Shown: one piece after another, positions 41,725 to 50,244 of the stretch | How the letters are laid out: each line of letters opens with the position of its first letter | Numbering within the stretch: the first letter of the stretch is position 1 | The notes under the pieces: model-generated | Databases searched by the model: none | Told to the model about the DNA's origin: nothing | The model's input: the letters and a program-made list of their open reading frames with translations, nothing else | Program-made: the position numbers and the translations under genes | Origin: Frigoribacterium sp. Leaf263 | Lineage (GTDB): Bacteria > Actinomycetota > Actinomycetes > Actinomycetales > Microbacteriaceae | Assembly (NCBI RefSeq): GCF_001422285.1 | Contig: NZ_LMMO01000001.1 | Coordinates: forward strand, 468,208 to 532,207 | DNA length: 64,000 bases | Direction: 5' to 3'

Positions 41725-41733
41725 CCCGTCAGC

Positions 41734-42531
41734 CTACTGAGACGACCTCCGGTCGTCGGTGACACCCCGTTCGCGCGGCGGGACGGCGGGGTACTCGTCG
41801 GATGCCGCGTGCGCGTCGGCGGGGTCGGGGGCCTCCGCCTCGCGGCGTTCGTCGGCGGCCTGCTCGGGCGTGCCGGCCTTCTCGGGGCCGGCGCCGGCGC
41901 GGACGCCGGGCAGCGTGACCAGGCCGTCCATGTCGTCGTCGGGCAGGCGGGTGGCGTCGTCGGGTGTCGTCATGCCCGCGAGGCTACGCGCGGCGGACGC
42001 CGCGGGGGCCGCTCCCGTCAGGGCGGCCGGCGGTCGGAGCCCGGCGACGGTCGGGCCGAGGTGCGCCTCGCCGGGCTCGAGGTCGGCGATGGCCCGGCGA
42101 TCGCTGGCGAGCCGCCGCACCCCCGCGTTCAGGCGGGCGTGCAGCTGCATGAGGTGCAGACGGTAGGCGTCGGGCTCGGTCTCGCTGTCGTCGAGGAATG
42201 CGTTGCAGGCAAGCGTCATCTCGTTGAGGACGGGCAGTGCGGGCGACCGCGGCGTCGTCCCCCGCCGCGCCGTCCGGATGACGCCCCGCAGCCCGGACAC
42301 CGAGCGCCTCGCCGCCCCGTAGTCGGGGTCGCTCGCGGCGGCGTCGGGGCTCGACGTGGGATCGATCCGGTGCAGCACGCGCCGGAAGTGGATCTCGGTC
42401 ACGAGCTCGTTCAGGGCCGAGGCCTCGGCCCGACGGGACTCGAGACGACGCACGAGCAGATTGGTCGCGAAGGCCGCCCCGGCGCCGAGGAAGGCGCCGA
42501 GCGTGACCGTGAACACGTCGCTCCAGAACAT
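41734..42531 (-). CDS. Hypothetical membrane-anchored protein (265 aa)
   Basis: One N-terminal hydrophobic segment (VFTVTLGAFLGAGAAFATNLLV) is followed by a helical, Arg-rich cytoplasmic-type region and a long acidic, disordered tail (EKAGTPEQAADERREAEAPDPADAHA). TAGTCT (42543-42538 on this strand) is 6 bases before the ATG. It resembles small phage-shock or stator-like anchored helical proteins only in outline; no family assigned. Confidence 0.7.
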   Translation of the reverse strand: MFWSDVFTVTLGAFLGAGAAFATNLLVRRLESRRAEASALNELVTEIHFRRVLHRIDPTSSPDAAASDPDYGAARRSVSGLRGVIRTARRGTTPRSPALPVLNEMTLACNAFLDDSETEPDAYRLHLMQLHARLNAGVRRLASDRRAIADLEPGEAHLGPTVAGLRPPAALTGAAPAASAARSLAGMTTPDDATRLPDDDMDGLVTLPGVRAGAGPEKAGTPEQAADERREAEAPDPADAHAASDEYPAVPPRERGVTDDRRSSQ

Positions 42532-42567
42532 GCCGCCAGACTACGGACGACCACCGTCAGCCGAGGG

Positions 42568-42918
42568 TCAGCGCGACGCCGCGTCGATCCGCCCCATGAG
42601 CGACCAGACGGCCCTCGAGAGCTCGGGATGCCAGAGAGCGACGGTCCGGAGGAAGCGCAGCTCGTCCGGCGTGCCGAGGCCGCCGGCCACGGGCACGCCG
42701 TCGACGCCCCGGGCCGCGGCCCGGATCGAGATGACGACCTGCTCGTCGACCGTCGGGAGCCCGGGGATGACGTCCCACGGGTCCTCCCCGTTGCGGCACC
42801 GCAGCTCGATGAGGGCCGAGAGCTCGTCGTGCGCCTCGGCCCGGAGCACCTCGAGGCTCCGTCCGGCGCCGCGGAAGCCCGGAACGCCTCCCTGAGGCGC
42901 GGGGGGTGTCTCGGACAT
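42568..42918 (-). CDS. Hypothetical protein (116 aa)
   Basis: MSETPPAPQGGVPGFRGAG is followed by helices (SLEVLRAEAHDELSALIELRCRNGEDPWDVIPGLPT, LRFLRTVALWHPELSRAVWSLM). The start at 42918 is chosen because TAGGCT (42931-42926 on this strand) lies 7 bases before it; an upstream ATG at 42948 would place the -10 box inside the gene. It is divergent from the NUDIX gene. No family recognised. Confidence 0.7.
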   Translation of the reverse strand: MSETPPAPQGGVPGFRGAGRSLEVLRAEAHDELSALIELRCRNGEDPWDVIPGLPTVDEQVVISIRAAARGVDGVPVAGGLGTPDELRFLRTVALWHPELSRAVWSLMGRIDAASR

Positions 42919-42925
42919 GCCGACG

Positions 42926-42968
42926 AGCCTACGCGCGAGCGCCTCCACGACGCCCCGGCCGCTACCCT
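42926..42968. promoter_or_regulatory. Back-to-back leaderless -10 boxes
   Basis: On the minus strand TAGGCT (42931-42926) precedes ATG 42918 by 7 bases. On the plus strand TACCCT (42963-42968) precedes ATG 42975 by 6 bases. The two promoters share a 31-base gap. Confidence 0.6.
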
Positions 42969-42974
42969 CGGCGC

Positions 42975-43469
42975 ATGGTCTACCGAGTCTGCGTCGCGTA
43001 CCTGCTGAGAGAGACCGACGGCCGGTCGGAGGTCCTGCTCGGCCGCAAGAAGCGGGGTCTCGGGACGGGGCGCTACGTCGGGCTGGGCGGCAAGCTCGAA
43101 GCGGGGGAGTCCGCGCTCGCCGCGGTCGTCCGCGAGATCGAGGAGGAGGCCGGGGTGACGGTCGCGCCCGACGACCTCGAGCATCGCGGCGACCTGATGT
43201 ACCTGTTCCCGCATCGGGAGTCGTGGAGCCAGAGCTCGGCGGTCTTCGTCACGACGCGGTGGACGGGCGAGCCGGCCGAGAGCGCCGAGCTCGCCCCCGT
43301 CTGGTTCGACGTGGACGATCTCCCTCTCGACGAGATGTGGAGCGACGCCCGTGCCTGGCTGCCCGGCGTGCTGGCCGGGGCGCGCGTGTCGCACGAGTTC
43401 ACCTTCGGCGAGGATCTCGCCAGCGTCGTCGCCGACCGGGCGCTCGACGCGCGGCCGCCGGTCCGCTGA
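42975..43469 (+). CDS. NUDIX hydrolase (MutT/MTH1-like)
   Basis: 164 residues. The NUDIX box G-K-L-E-A-G-E...REIEEEAGV fits Gx5Ex7REUxEExGU (about residues 38-60). The opening VCVAYLLRE and GTGRYVGLGGKLEAGE resemble MTH1-type 8-oxo-dGTP diphosphatases more than bacterial MutT. A longer upstream in-frame start was rejected because the TACCCT box sits 6 bases before ATG 42975. It is likely a nucleotide-pool sanitiser; substrate not proven. Confidence 0.9.
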   Translation: MVYRVCVAYLLRETDGRSEVLLGRKKRGLGTGRYVGLGGKLEAGESALAAVVREIEEEAGVTVAPDDLEHRGDLMYLFPHRESWSQSSAVFVTTRWTGEPAESAELAPVWFDVDDLPLDEMWSDARAWLPGVLAGARVSHEFTFGEDLASVVADRALDARPPVR

Positions 43470-43475
43470 ACCGCG

Positions 43476-43697
43476 TCAGCGCCCGTCGCGCCGCGATCCG
43501 CTCGACCGCACGAAGAAGTCGACGACCCCCGCGACGACGGCCAGTGCGAGCGCCGTCCAGGCGTAGCCCACGAACAGCCCGGCGACGTCGCGCCCGCCCG
43601 GGGCGAGCACGATGCTGAGCGCGTAGAGGCCGGCGGCCGCGAGGAGGAGGGCGATGACGATCGCGACGAGCAGGCGGTGCGAGGAGCGGCGGTTCAC
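43476..43697 (-). CDS. Small two-helix membrane protein (73 aa)
   Basis: Two hydrophobic helices (LLVAIVIALLLAAAGLYAL and LFVGYAWTALALAVVAGVVDFFV) with basic ends on both sides, so both termini are probably cytoplasmic. GTG start at 43697. A TAGGCT box lies 8 bases before it. Convergent with the NUDIX gene. No function assigned. Confidence 0.65.
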   Translation of the reverse strand: MNRRSSHRLLVAIVIALLLAAAGLYALSIVLAPGGRDVAGLFVGYAWTALALAVVAGVVDFFVRSSGSRRDGR

Positions 43698-43708
43698 GAC
43701 CGGTCAGC

Positions 43709-45040
43709 CTACCCGCGAGGGCGGGTCGGGATCGGCCGGGTGTCGAGGGCGTCGTCCTCCAGGCCGCCCGGCGAGCCCAGCAGGGGATCGCCCGACGTGC
43801 CGTCGTCGAGCTCCCCGCGCTCGTCGACGGCGACGGTCCTGATCGTGCCGGTGTCGCTCGACGCGAGTCCGTGGCGCCGCAGGACGTCGTCGCGCTCCGC
43901 GGCCAGGAAGTCCCGGTTCGCGTTCTGCGCGTCGAGGAACATCGTCGTGCGACCCGTCACGATCCGGCGGACCCGCCGACGCTCCCACCACGCCTTGCCG
44001 GTGATCATCAGGACGACGCCCACCCCGGCGTAGACGAGCATCATCGTCAGACCCCGGCCGTAGCCCGGCCCCACGTCGTAGAGCGCCCTCTTGAGCATCT
44101 CGGTGATGCCGCTGCCCACCACGACGTTGTTGAGCCACGCGAAGGGCTGGGGCATGAACCAGGCCGGATACGCGCCTCCCGAGGCGGGCATCGACAGGAA
44201 GACGAACACGATCATCGCGGGCAGCGCGACGAAGCGGCCCACGAAGTAGCTGATGCCGTTGACCGTCAGGCCGATCGCGATGATCCAGCCCCAGCCGAGC
44301 AGCACCAGCTCGACGAAGTGCCCCTGCACCGCGCCGACCACGGGCCCGGCCAGCGTGCTGGTGATCAGCGAGATCACGGCCGCTCCCACGACGATCACGG
44401 TCGTCCGGGTGCGATGCCGCAGGGGGGCTCCCATCAGCCCGATGAACATGGCGACCATGTAGCCGCCGATGCACCAGGCGAGCATCAGGTACAGCGAGAC
44501 GGTGCCGTACTCGTCGTACGGAGGCAGCGGCGCCAGATCGGTGACGGCGGGCGCCGGGGCGCCGGACGCCTCGATCACGGGGGTGAGCATCGCCGGGATG
44601 AGCGCCGCGACCTGGTACTGGTGGGCGCTCGCGGTGTAGAGCAGGTCGTCGCCGGGGTCATAGGCCACGGCCGCCCGCCCGCTCGTGACGGCCGCGCGGG
44701 CCTCGGCTGCGTCGTCGTAGGCCCGCAGATCGATGACGCCCGGCAGACGCTCGTCGAGGGTCGTCTGCAGCTGGGCGGACGACCCCACGACGGCGACGGG
44801 CACGTCGTGGGGGTGCGGCGCGTGGAACGCGGCGATGTAGCAGAGGCAGAAGCCGACGATGAAGAACAGCGGCAGCCAGAGCTGGAGCCCGATCAGCTGG
44901 AGCGACGGGTGCAGCGTCGAGTACCACCGACGGAAGCGGCCGGGTTCGGGATGACCCGCCACGACCTCGCCGTCGGACGTCGGATCGCCGTCGGAGCCCC
45001 CGGTCGAGCCGCCCGTGATCGATGCCCCGGTCGCGTCCAT
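43709..45040 (-). CDS. YhgE/Pip- or DUF3533-like membrane protein
   Basis: 443 residues. A cytoplasmic N-terminus of about 65 residues, one helix (LIGLQLWLPLFFIVGFCLCYIAAF), an external domain of about 130 residues (VAVVGSSAQLQTTLDERLPG...), then five helices as in ABC-2-type permeases, then an acidic cytoplasmic tail. This is the layout of YhgE/Pip/DUF3533 proteins linked to export or phage reception. No ATPase is adjacent. The start is taken at ATG 45040. Function is inferred from topology only. Confidence 0.75.
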   Translation of the reverse strand: MDATGASITGGSTGGSDGDPTSDGEVVAGHPEPGRFRRWYSTLHPSLQLIGLQLWLPLFFIVGFCLCYIAAFHAPHPHDVPVAVVGSSAQLQTTLDERLPGVIDLRAYDDAAEARAAVTSGRAAVAYDPGDDLLYTASAHQYQVAALIPAMLTPVIEASGAPAPAVTDLAPLPPYDEYGTVSLYLMLAWCIGGYMVAMFIGLMGAPLRHRTRTTVIVVGAAVISLITSTLAGPVVGAVQGHFVELVLLGWGWIIAIGLTVNGISYFVGRFVALPAMIVFVFLSMPASGGAYPAWFMPQPFAWLNNVVVGSGITEMLKRALYDVGPGYGRGLTMMLVYAGVGVVLMITGKAWWERRRVRRIVTGRTTMFLDAQNANRDFLAAERDDVLRRHGLASSDTGTIRTVAVDERGELDDGTSGDPLLGSPGGLEDDALDTRPIPTRPRG

Positions 45041-45090
45041 CGCCGCCGTCCTCTCGCTTCGTCGTGCCCCGCCCACGGTACGCCCGCGGA

Positions 45091-46854
45091 TCACGAGCGC
45101 CTGCTGGCGAGCGCCGAGGTGTCCATGGCGAGCTCCTCGGCGTCGAGCCCGAGCAGCACCCGGCGCATGACCTCCTCGTCGAGGTTGCCGGCGTCGCGCT
45201 CGCGCAGCACGACCTCGCGCCGCTTGGCCAGCAGCTCGCGACGGATGACGCCGATCGCGTGCGGGGCCTCGCGGCTGCTCGCGACCCGGGCGCCGGGCTC
45301 GCCGTCGGCGTCCCGTCCGTCCGAGCCGCGCTCGTCGGCGTCGTCGACGGCGGTGCGCTCCAGGGCCTCGTTCTGACGCAGCAGACGGGAGGTGGTCGAC
45401 CGGACGGCCCGGTCGGTGAGCTCCGCGCCCCAGCGCTCCTCCCAGACGGGACGGCGCCGTTCGACGTAGGCCATGGTCTCGTCGGTGCTGGTGCCGAAGA
45501 TCTCGAGCTCGGCGGCCAGGTCCCGGTCGCGCTGGGTGTCGTCGCGGACCCCGAGCGCCCTGATCACGACCGGCAGGGTCAGCCCCTGGATCAGGAGCGT
45601 GCCGACCGTCACGATGAACGCGATGAGGAACATCGTGTCGCGCGCGGGGACCGCGATGCTCGACTCGGTCACAGCGGGGATCGACACCGCCGCGGCGAGC
45701 GTGACCACCCCGCGCATGCCCGTCCACGAGATCACGGTCAGCTGACGCCAGTCCATGCGCGGCTGTGGCCGGTAGCGGACGGTCCGGAGCCCCCGGGTGG
45801 CCCGGACGCGCCGGAGCGTCGGCACCCGCCGGAGCCGTCGCAGCAGCGGCGACAGGAACACGTAGCGCGAGGCGCGGGCGGCGTAGTGGCTGCCGAACAC
45901 GAAGAGCGGGCGGACGAGGATGACGACGGCGAGCACGGCCAGCGCGACCCCGACGCTCTGTCCGAGGCCCCGCTCGCTCTCGGCCACGTCGAGCACGACC
46001 GCCTGCAGCTGCAGTCCGATCAGGGCGAAGACGAACCCCTCGAGCACGACGTCGGCGGCGGACCAGAAGGGGCGCTCCTGGAGGCGCGTGGCGTAGCCGG
46101 TGCGGGGCGAGTTGAAGCCGACGTAGAGACCGGCGGCGACGACGCCGAGCACGCCCGAGCCGCTGAGCTCCTCGGCGGTGATGTAGGCGACGAACGGCAG
46201 GAGCAGGCCGATGACGTTCTCGATGACGGGGTCGTCGATGCGCATGCGCACCCGGTGCGCGACGAAGCCGAGCACGAGCCCGACGGCGACGCCGACGCCG
46301 ATGGCGAGCCCGAAGATGCCGAGGTCGTCCCACAGGGTGAGGCTCGCGCCGCCGACGATGGCGAGGAACACCTTGACGAGCGTGAGCGACGCCGCATCGT
46401 TGATGAGGCTCTCGCCCGACAGCACGGTCATGACCTTGCGGGGCAGGCCGAGCCTCCGGCCGATGGCGGCGGCGGAGACGGCGTCGGGAGGCGCGACCAC
46501 GGCCCCGACGAGCAGCGCGGCGGGAAGCGACATGTCGGGGATCATCACGTACGCGACGCCGCCGACCGCGAAGGCGGTCACGACCACCGCGCCGACGCCG
46601 AGACGGGCGATCTGCGCGCGGCTCTCGCGGAAGTTCAGCAGCGACACGTCGAGGGCCGCCGAGTAGAGCAGCGGCGGGAGCACGACGGTGAGGATCACCT
46701 CGGAGTCGATCTCGATGTCGGGGACGCCGGGGATGAGCGACACCAGCAGGGCGACGCCGACCGTCAGAAGCGGGGCCGGCAGACCCCGCCACCGGGCGAA
46801 GGCCGTGACGATCAGCGACCCGGTGAGGATGATGAGGAGCTCGGCGAGTTCCAT
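45091..46854 (-). CDS. Cation:proton antiporter, CPA1/NhaP type
   Basis: 587 residues with about 12 helices. The ion-binding region is VVAPPDAVSAAAIGRRLGLPRKVMTVLSGESLINDAASLTLVKVF, in which the ND pair and the SGESLIND motif are diagnostic of Na+/H+ exchangers. TGMRGVVTLAAAVSIP is the second signature. A roughly 170-residue charged cytoplasmic tail follows. I use ATG 46854; an in-frame ATG at 46923 would add 23 Arg/Cys-rich residues. Confidence 0.9.
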   Translation of the reverse strand: MELAELLIILTGSLIVTAFARWRGLPAPLLTVGVALLVSLIPGVPDIEIDSEVILTVVLPPLLYSAALDVSLLNFRESRAQIARLGVGAVVVTAFAVGGVAYVMIPDMSLPAALLVGAVVAPPDAVSAAAIGRRLGLPRKVMTVLSGESLINDAASLTLVKVFLAIVGGASLTLWDDLGIFGLAIGVGVAVGLVLGFVAHRVRMRIDDPVIENVIGLLLPFVAYITAEELSGSGVLGVVAAGLYVGFNSPRTGYATRLQERPFWSAADVVLEGFVFALIGLQLQAVVLDVAESERGLGQSVGVALAVLAVVILVRPLFVFGSHYAARASRYVFLSPLLRRLRRVPTLRRVRATRGLRTVRYRPQPRMDWRQLTVISWTGMRGVVTLAAAVSIPAVTESSIAVPARDTMFLIAFIVTVGTLLIQGLTLPVVIRALGVRDDTQRDRDLAAELEIFGTSTDETMAYVERRRPVWEERWGAELTDRAVRSTTSRLLRQNEALERTAVDDADERGSDGRDADGEPGARVASSREAPHAIGVIRRELLAKRREVVLRERDAGNLDEEVMRRVLLGLDAEELAMDTSALASRRS

Positions 46855-46998
46855 GCGGCGTGTGGCGTCCCGTCGTGTCGGGCAGTCGCGCCGGGTGCAG
46901 CGACTGCAAGATGTCGCCTCCATCTTCGCAGCGCGGCGCTAGGAGAACGTCGGGTGAACGCGGCGGACCGTCAGGCGTGACGCTCGTAGCATCATCGG

Positions 46999-48540
46999 GT
47001 GAGCGCACCCGCCGACGACCTCGTCCGAACCATCCCGCAGGGGCGGGTCCGCGGCCTGCGCGAGCGCGGTGTGGTCGCGTGGCGCGGGATCCCCTTCGCC
47101 GCGCCTCCGGTGGGTCCCCTCCGGTTCCGAGCGCCGCAGCCCGCCGCCGGCTGGTCGGGCGTCCGCGACGCGACGCGGTTCGGCCCGGCGGCCCCGCAGG
47201 ATCGCGTGCAGTTCGTGGGGGTCGACGCCACGACGCCGCTCAGCGAGGACTGCCTGACGATCAACGTCGTCGCGCCCGAGGGCAGCGGGCCGGGCGACGA
47301 CCTCCCCGTGCTCGTCTTCGTGCACGGCGGGGCGTACAGCGTCGGATCGTCTCGCGAGCACCCGCGTCAGGGTGAGACGCTCGTCCGCGAGGGCGGTGTG
47401 GTCTACGTGAGCTTCAACTACCGGCTGGGGGCGTTCGGCTACCTCGACTTCACGCACTGGGCCACCGACGAGCACCCGCTCGAGTCGAACCTCGGGCTCC
47501 GTGATCAGGTCGCCGCGCTCGAGTGGGTGCGCGACTGCGTGAGGTCGTTCGGCGGCGATGCGGGTCGGGTGACCCTGTCGGGCGAGAGCTCCGGCGGCAA
47601 CGCCGTCACCACGCTCATGACCGTGCCCCGGGCGCGGGGGCTGTTCTCGGGGGCCATCGCCCAGAGCGCTCCGCCGAACGCGATCTACGCACCCGACGTC
47701 ACCGAGCGGTGGGCGGGGGAGTTCCTCGAGATCCTGACGCACGCGCTGCACGACGACGACCTCGAATCGACCTCGGTCGACGACGCGGCGGAGCTGCTCG
47801 TCCGGGCTCCCACGTCGGCCATCGTCCGGGCCGCGAGCCGGCTGCAGCTCCGGATCCCCGACGAGGATCCGGGGACGATCTGCTTCAGCCCGGTGATCGA
47901 CGGCGATTTCCTGCCCGAGCGGCCGCTCGACGCGTTCAAGGCCGGGCGCGCGCACCCCGTGCCGCTGATCATCGGGACGAACGACCGCGAGGGCTCCGTG
48001 TTCACCGGTCGCCGGGACATCCTCGCGACGACGAAGCCGCGCATCCGGGCCATCTTCGCCGCGACGAGGAAGAAGGCCCGACGCGAGATCAAGAAGCACT
48101 ACCCCGGCCTGCCCGCCCGACCGGCCGCGCTCGACTTCGGCGGCGACTTCGCGTTCTGGTACCCGAGCGTCAAGGTGGCCGAGCGTCACGCCGTCCATCA
48201 GCCGGTCCGGTTCTACCGGTTCGACGCGGCCACGCGCATCCTGCGGGTGGCCGGCATCGACGCCTTCCACGGGCTGGAGCTCTGGGGCATCTACGACCGG
48301 ATGCGGACCCCCTTCGGCTGGGCGCTCAGCCTGCTGGGCGGGAGGCGCGCCTTCGTCCGGGCATCGGCCCGCACCCGGGCTCGGTGGCTCGAGTTCGTCC
48401 GGACGGGCTCGGTCGAGGGCTGGCCGACCTACGACCCGTTCCGCCGCCGGACCCTCATCATCGACGCGAAGGACCGCGTCGAGCATGATCCGCGCGGCGA
48501 GCGCCGCCGCGCCTGGCAGGACTTCGTGCCCCACGTCTGA
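46999..48540 (+). CDS. Type-B carboxylesterase
   Basis: 513 residues. The oxyanion region is VFVHGGAYSVGSS, the nucleophile elbow GESSGGNAV (serine about 196) and LSEDCLTINVVAP the type-B signature. EDPG and DAFHGLELWGIYD supply the acid and histidine. No signal peptide, so it is cytoplasmic, related to para-nitrobenzyl esterases. GTG start with TAGCAT (46987-46992) exactly 6 bases upstream indicates leaderless translation. Natural substrate unknown. Confidence 0.92.
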   Translation: MSAPADDLVRTIPQGRVRGLRERGVVAWRGIPFAAPPVGPLRFRAPQPAAGWSGVRDATRFGPAAPQDRVQFVGVDATTPLSEDCLTINVVAPEGSGPGDDLPVLVFVHGGAYSVGSSREHPRQGETLVREGGVVYVSFNYRLGAFGYLDFTHWATDEHPLESNLGLRDQVAALEWVRDCVRSFGGDAGRVTLSGESSGGNAVTTLMTVPRARGLFSGAIAQSAPPNAIYAPDVTERWAGEFLEILTHALHDDDLESTSVDDAAELLVRAPTSAIVRAASRLQLRIPDEDPGTICFSPVIDGDFLPERPLDAFKAGRAHPVPLIIGTNDREGSVFTGRRDILATTKPRIRAIFAATRKKARREIKKHYPGLPARPAALDFGGDFAFWYPSVKVAERHAVHQPVRFYRFDAATRILRVAGIDAFHGLELWGIYDRMRTPFGWALSLLGGRRAFVRASARTRARWLEFVRTGSVEGWPTYDPFRRRTLIIDAKDRVEHDPRGERRRAWQDFVPHV

Positions 48541-48592
48541 CGCGGGGCGACCCCGGGGCGACGCCGGCGGGACACCCGCCGTCCCCCTCCGA

Positions 48593-48622
48593 GTTGACCG
48601 CCGTTCACCTACCTGTGACACT
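48593..48622 (+). promoter_or_regulatory. Candidate promoter with GTTGACC/GTTCACC/TGTGACA repeats
   Basis: TTGACC (48594-48599) and GACACT (48617-48622) are 17 bases apart and the latter ends 7 bases before GTG 48630. The heptamers GTTGACC, GTTCACC and TGTGACA at 10-11-base steps resemble actinobacterial PHO-box direct repeats, fitting a phosphate gene. The match is partial. Confidence 0.35.
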
Positions 48623-48629
48623 CAGGCCG

Positions 48630-49910
48630 GTGGATATCACGCTCATCGTCGTCCTGGTCATCGCGGTGGCCCTCTTCTTCGACTTCACCAACGGCTTCCA
48701 CGACACCGCGAACGCGATGGCGACCCCGATCGCGACCGGGGCGATGAAGCCCAAGGTCGCCGTCACCGTCGCCGCCGTGCTGAACCTCGTGGGGGCGTTC
48801 CTCAGCACCGAGGTGGCCAGGACCGTCTCCGGCGGCATCATCCGCGAGGGCGACGGCGGCGTGCTGATCACCCCCGAGATGATCTTCGCCGGGCTCATCG
48901 GCGCCGTCGTGTGGAACATGTTCACGTGGCTCCGCGGTCTGCCGTCCAGCTCGTCGCACGCGCTGTTCGGGGGGCTGATCGGCGCCGCGCTGGTCGGGGC
49001 GGGCCTCGGCTCGGTCGACTTCGGGGTCGTCCTGTCGAAGGTCGTGCTGCCCGCCCTCCTCGCACCGCTGATCGCCGGGGTCGTCGGCTACACCGCGACG
49101 CGGCTGGCCTACACGATCACCCGCCGCCGCGACGACAAGAGCGAGCGCGGGGGGTTCCGGTACGGGCAGATCTTCACGTCGTCGCTCGTCGCGCTCGCCC
49201 ACGGCACGAACGACGCGCAGAAGACCATGGGCGTCATCACGCTCACGCTCATCGCGGGCGGACTCCTGACCCCCGACTCCGGTCCGCCGTTCTGGGTCGT
49301 GGTCGTGTGCGCCTTCGCGATCGCGCTCGGCACCTACACCGGCGGCTGGCGCATCATCCAGACCATGGGCGGCGGTCTGACCGAGGTCAAGCCCACCCAG
49401 GGGTTCTCGGCCGAGGCGTCGACGACGGCCACGGTGCTCGCGTCCAGCCACCTCGGCTTCGCGCTCTCGACGACCCAGGTCGCCAGCGGGTCCATCATCG
49501 GCGCCGGGCTCGGGCGCCGCGGCTCGAAGATCCAGTGGGGCACGGCCGGCAAGATCGTCGTCGCCTGGTTCATCACCCTGCCGGCCTCGGCCGCGGTCGG
49601 CGCCCTGGCGGCGCTCATCGCCTCGGTCGGCGTCGTCGGTCTCGTGATCGACGCGGTCGTCGGCGTCGCGGTCATCGGGGGCATCTTCCTGATCTCGCGC
49701 CGTCGTCCTCACGACCAGGGCGCGGCCATCGAGGTCGACCTCGCCGCGACGTCCGTCCTCTCGCGTCGTCGCGCCCGTCGTGCCGAGCGCCGAGGCCGGG
49801 TCGACACGCCGGCGGCCGGCGTCGAGGCCCCCTTCGTGCGGATGGACGATCCGCCGGCCCCCGCCCCGACCCGCGGCGGCTCCACCCCCGACGACGAGGT
49901 GCGCTCATGA
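48630..49910 (+). CDS. pit: PiT-family inorganic phosphate transporter
   Basis: 426 residues. The duplicated family motif is visible as FFDFTNGFHDTANAMATPIATGAM and SSLVALAHGTNDAQKTMGVITL, with GLPSSSSHALFGGLIGAAL between. It is a proton- or sodium-coupled low-affinity phosphate importer with about ten helices. GTG 48630 is chosen over TTG 48594, which lies inside the -35 box. The C-terminal 60 residues are charged and disordered. It overlaps the next small gene by ATGA. Confidence 0.92.
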   Translation: MDITLIVVLVIAVALFFDFTNGFHDTANAMATPIATGAMKPKVAVTVAAVLNLVGAFLSTEVARTVSGGIIREGDGGVLITPEMIFAGLIGAVVWNMFTWLRGLPSSSSHALFGGLIGAALVGAGLGSVDFGVVLSKVVLPALLAPLIAGVVGYTATRLAYTITRRRDDKSERGGFRYGQIFTSSLVALAHGTNDAQKTMGVITLTLIAGGLLTPDSGPPFWVVVVCAFAIALGTYTGGWRIIQTMGGGLTEVKPTQGFSAEASTTATVLASSHLGFALSTTQVASGSIIGAGLGRRGSKIQWGTAGKIVVAWFITLPASAAVGALAALIASVGVVGLVIDAVVGVAVIGGIFLISRRRPHDQGAAIEVDLAATSVLSRRRARRAERRGRVDTPAAGVEAPFVRMDDPPAPAPTRGGSTPDDEVRS

Positions 49911-50116
49911 TCGACTGGTCCGCCTTCCTCGTCGTGGCGCTGGTGTCGCTGTGCTCCGCCGCCGCGCTCGTCTCGCTCTACTCGCTCGGCCTCCGCCTGC
50001 TGACCGTCGACGACCGCACGACGGGCCGGACGGCAGCCGGCTGGGCCTGCTTCGTCCTCTGCGCCGTCGGCGTCCTCTTCGGCATCTACCTGATCGTCCC
50101 CGCCCTCCACAGCTGA
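49907..50116 (+). CDS. Small two-helix membrane protein coupled to pit (69 aa)
   Basis: Two hydrophobic helices (FLVVALVSLCSAAALVSLYSLGL and AGWACFVLCAVGVLFGIYLIVPAL) flank a charged loop (TVDDRTTGRT). It overlaps the transporter stop by ATGA, so it is translated with it. Small membrane partners of this sort often follow PiT genes in actinobacteria. Its role is unknown. Confidence 0.78.
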   Translation: MIDWSAFLVVALVSLCSAAALVSLYSLGLRLLTVDDRTTGRTAAGWACFVLCAVGVLFGIYLIVPALHS

Positions 50117-50136
50117 GGCGGCCTGCGGGCGTCGCT

Positions 50137-50149
50137 CCGCGCCTCCTCG
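50137..50149 (+). repeat. Dispersed 13-bp word, intergenic copy after the pit operon
   Basis: Exact CCGCGCCTCCTCG 20 bases past the stop. Its CGCCTC part can pair with GAGGCG at 50115-50120, which includes the stop codon region, to make a weak hairpin. Confidence 0.85.
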
Positions 50150-50178
50150 GCGGACCGGCCCGCGCCCGCTCACGCCGG

Positions 50179-50235
50179 TAGGGTCGAGGGCATCGCCCGG
50201 CCGACGACGACCGGGCCCGACTGACGACCGGAGGC
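50179..50235 (+). promoter_or_regulatory. Promoter and leader of the aspartase gene
   Basis: TAGGGT (50179-50184) is a -10 candidate. A short GCCCGG...CCGGGC hairpin follows, and GGAGG near 50230 is the ribosome site for GTG 50245. Unlike many neighbours, this gene has a true leader. Confidence 0.45.
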
Positions 50236-50244
50236 GCACCACCC

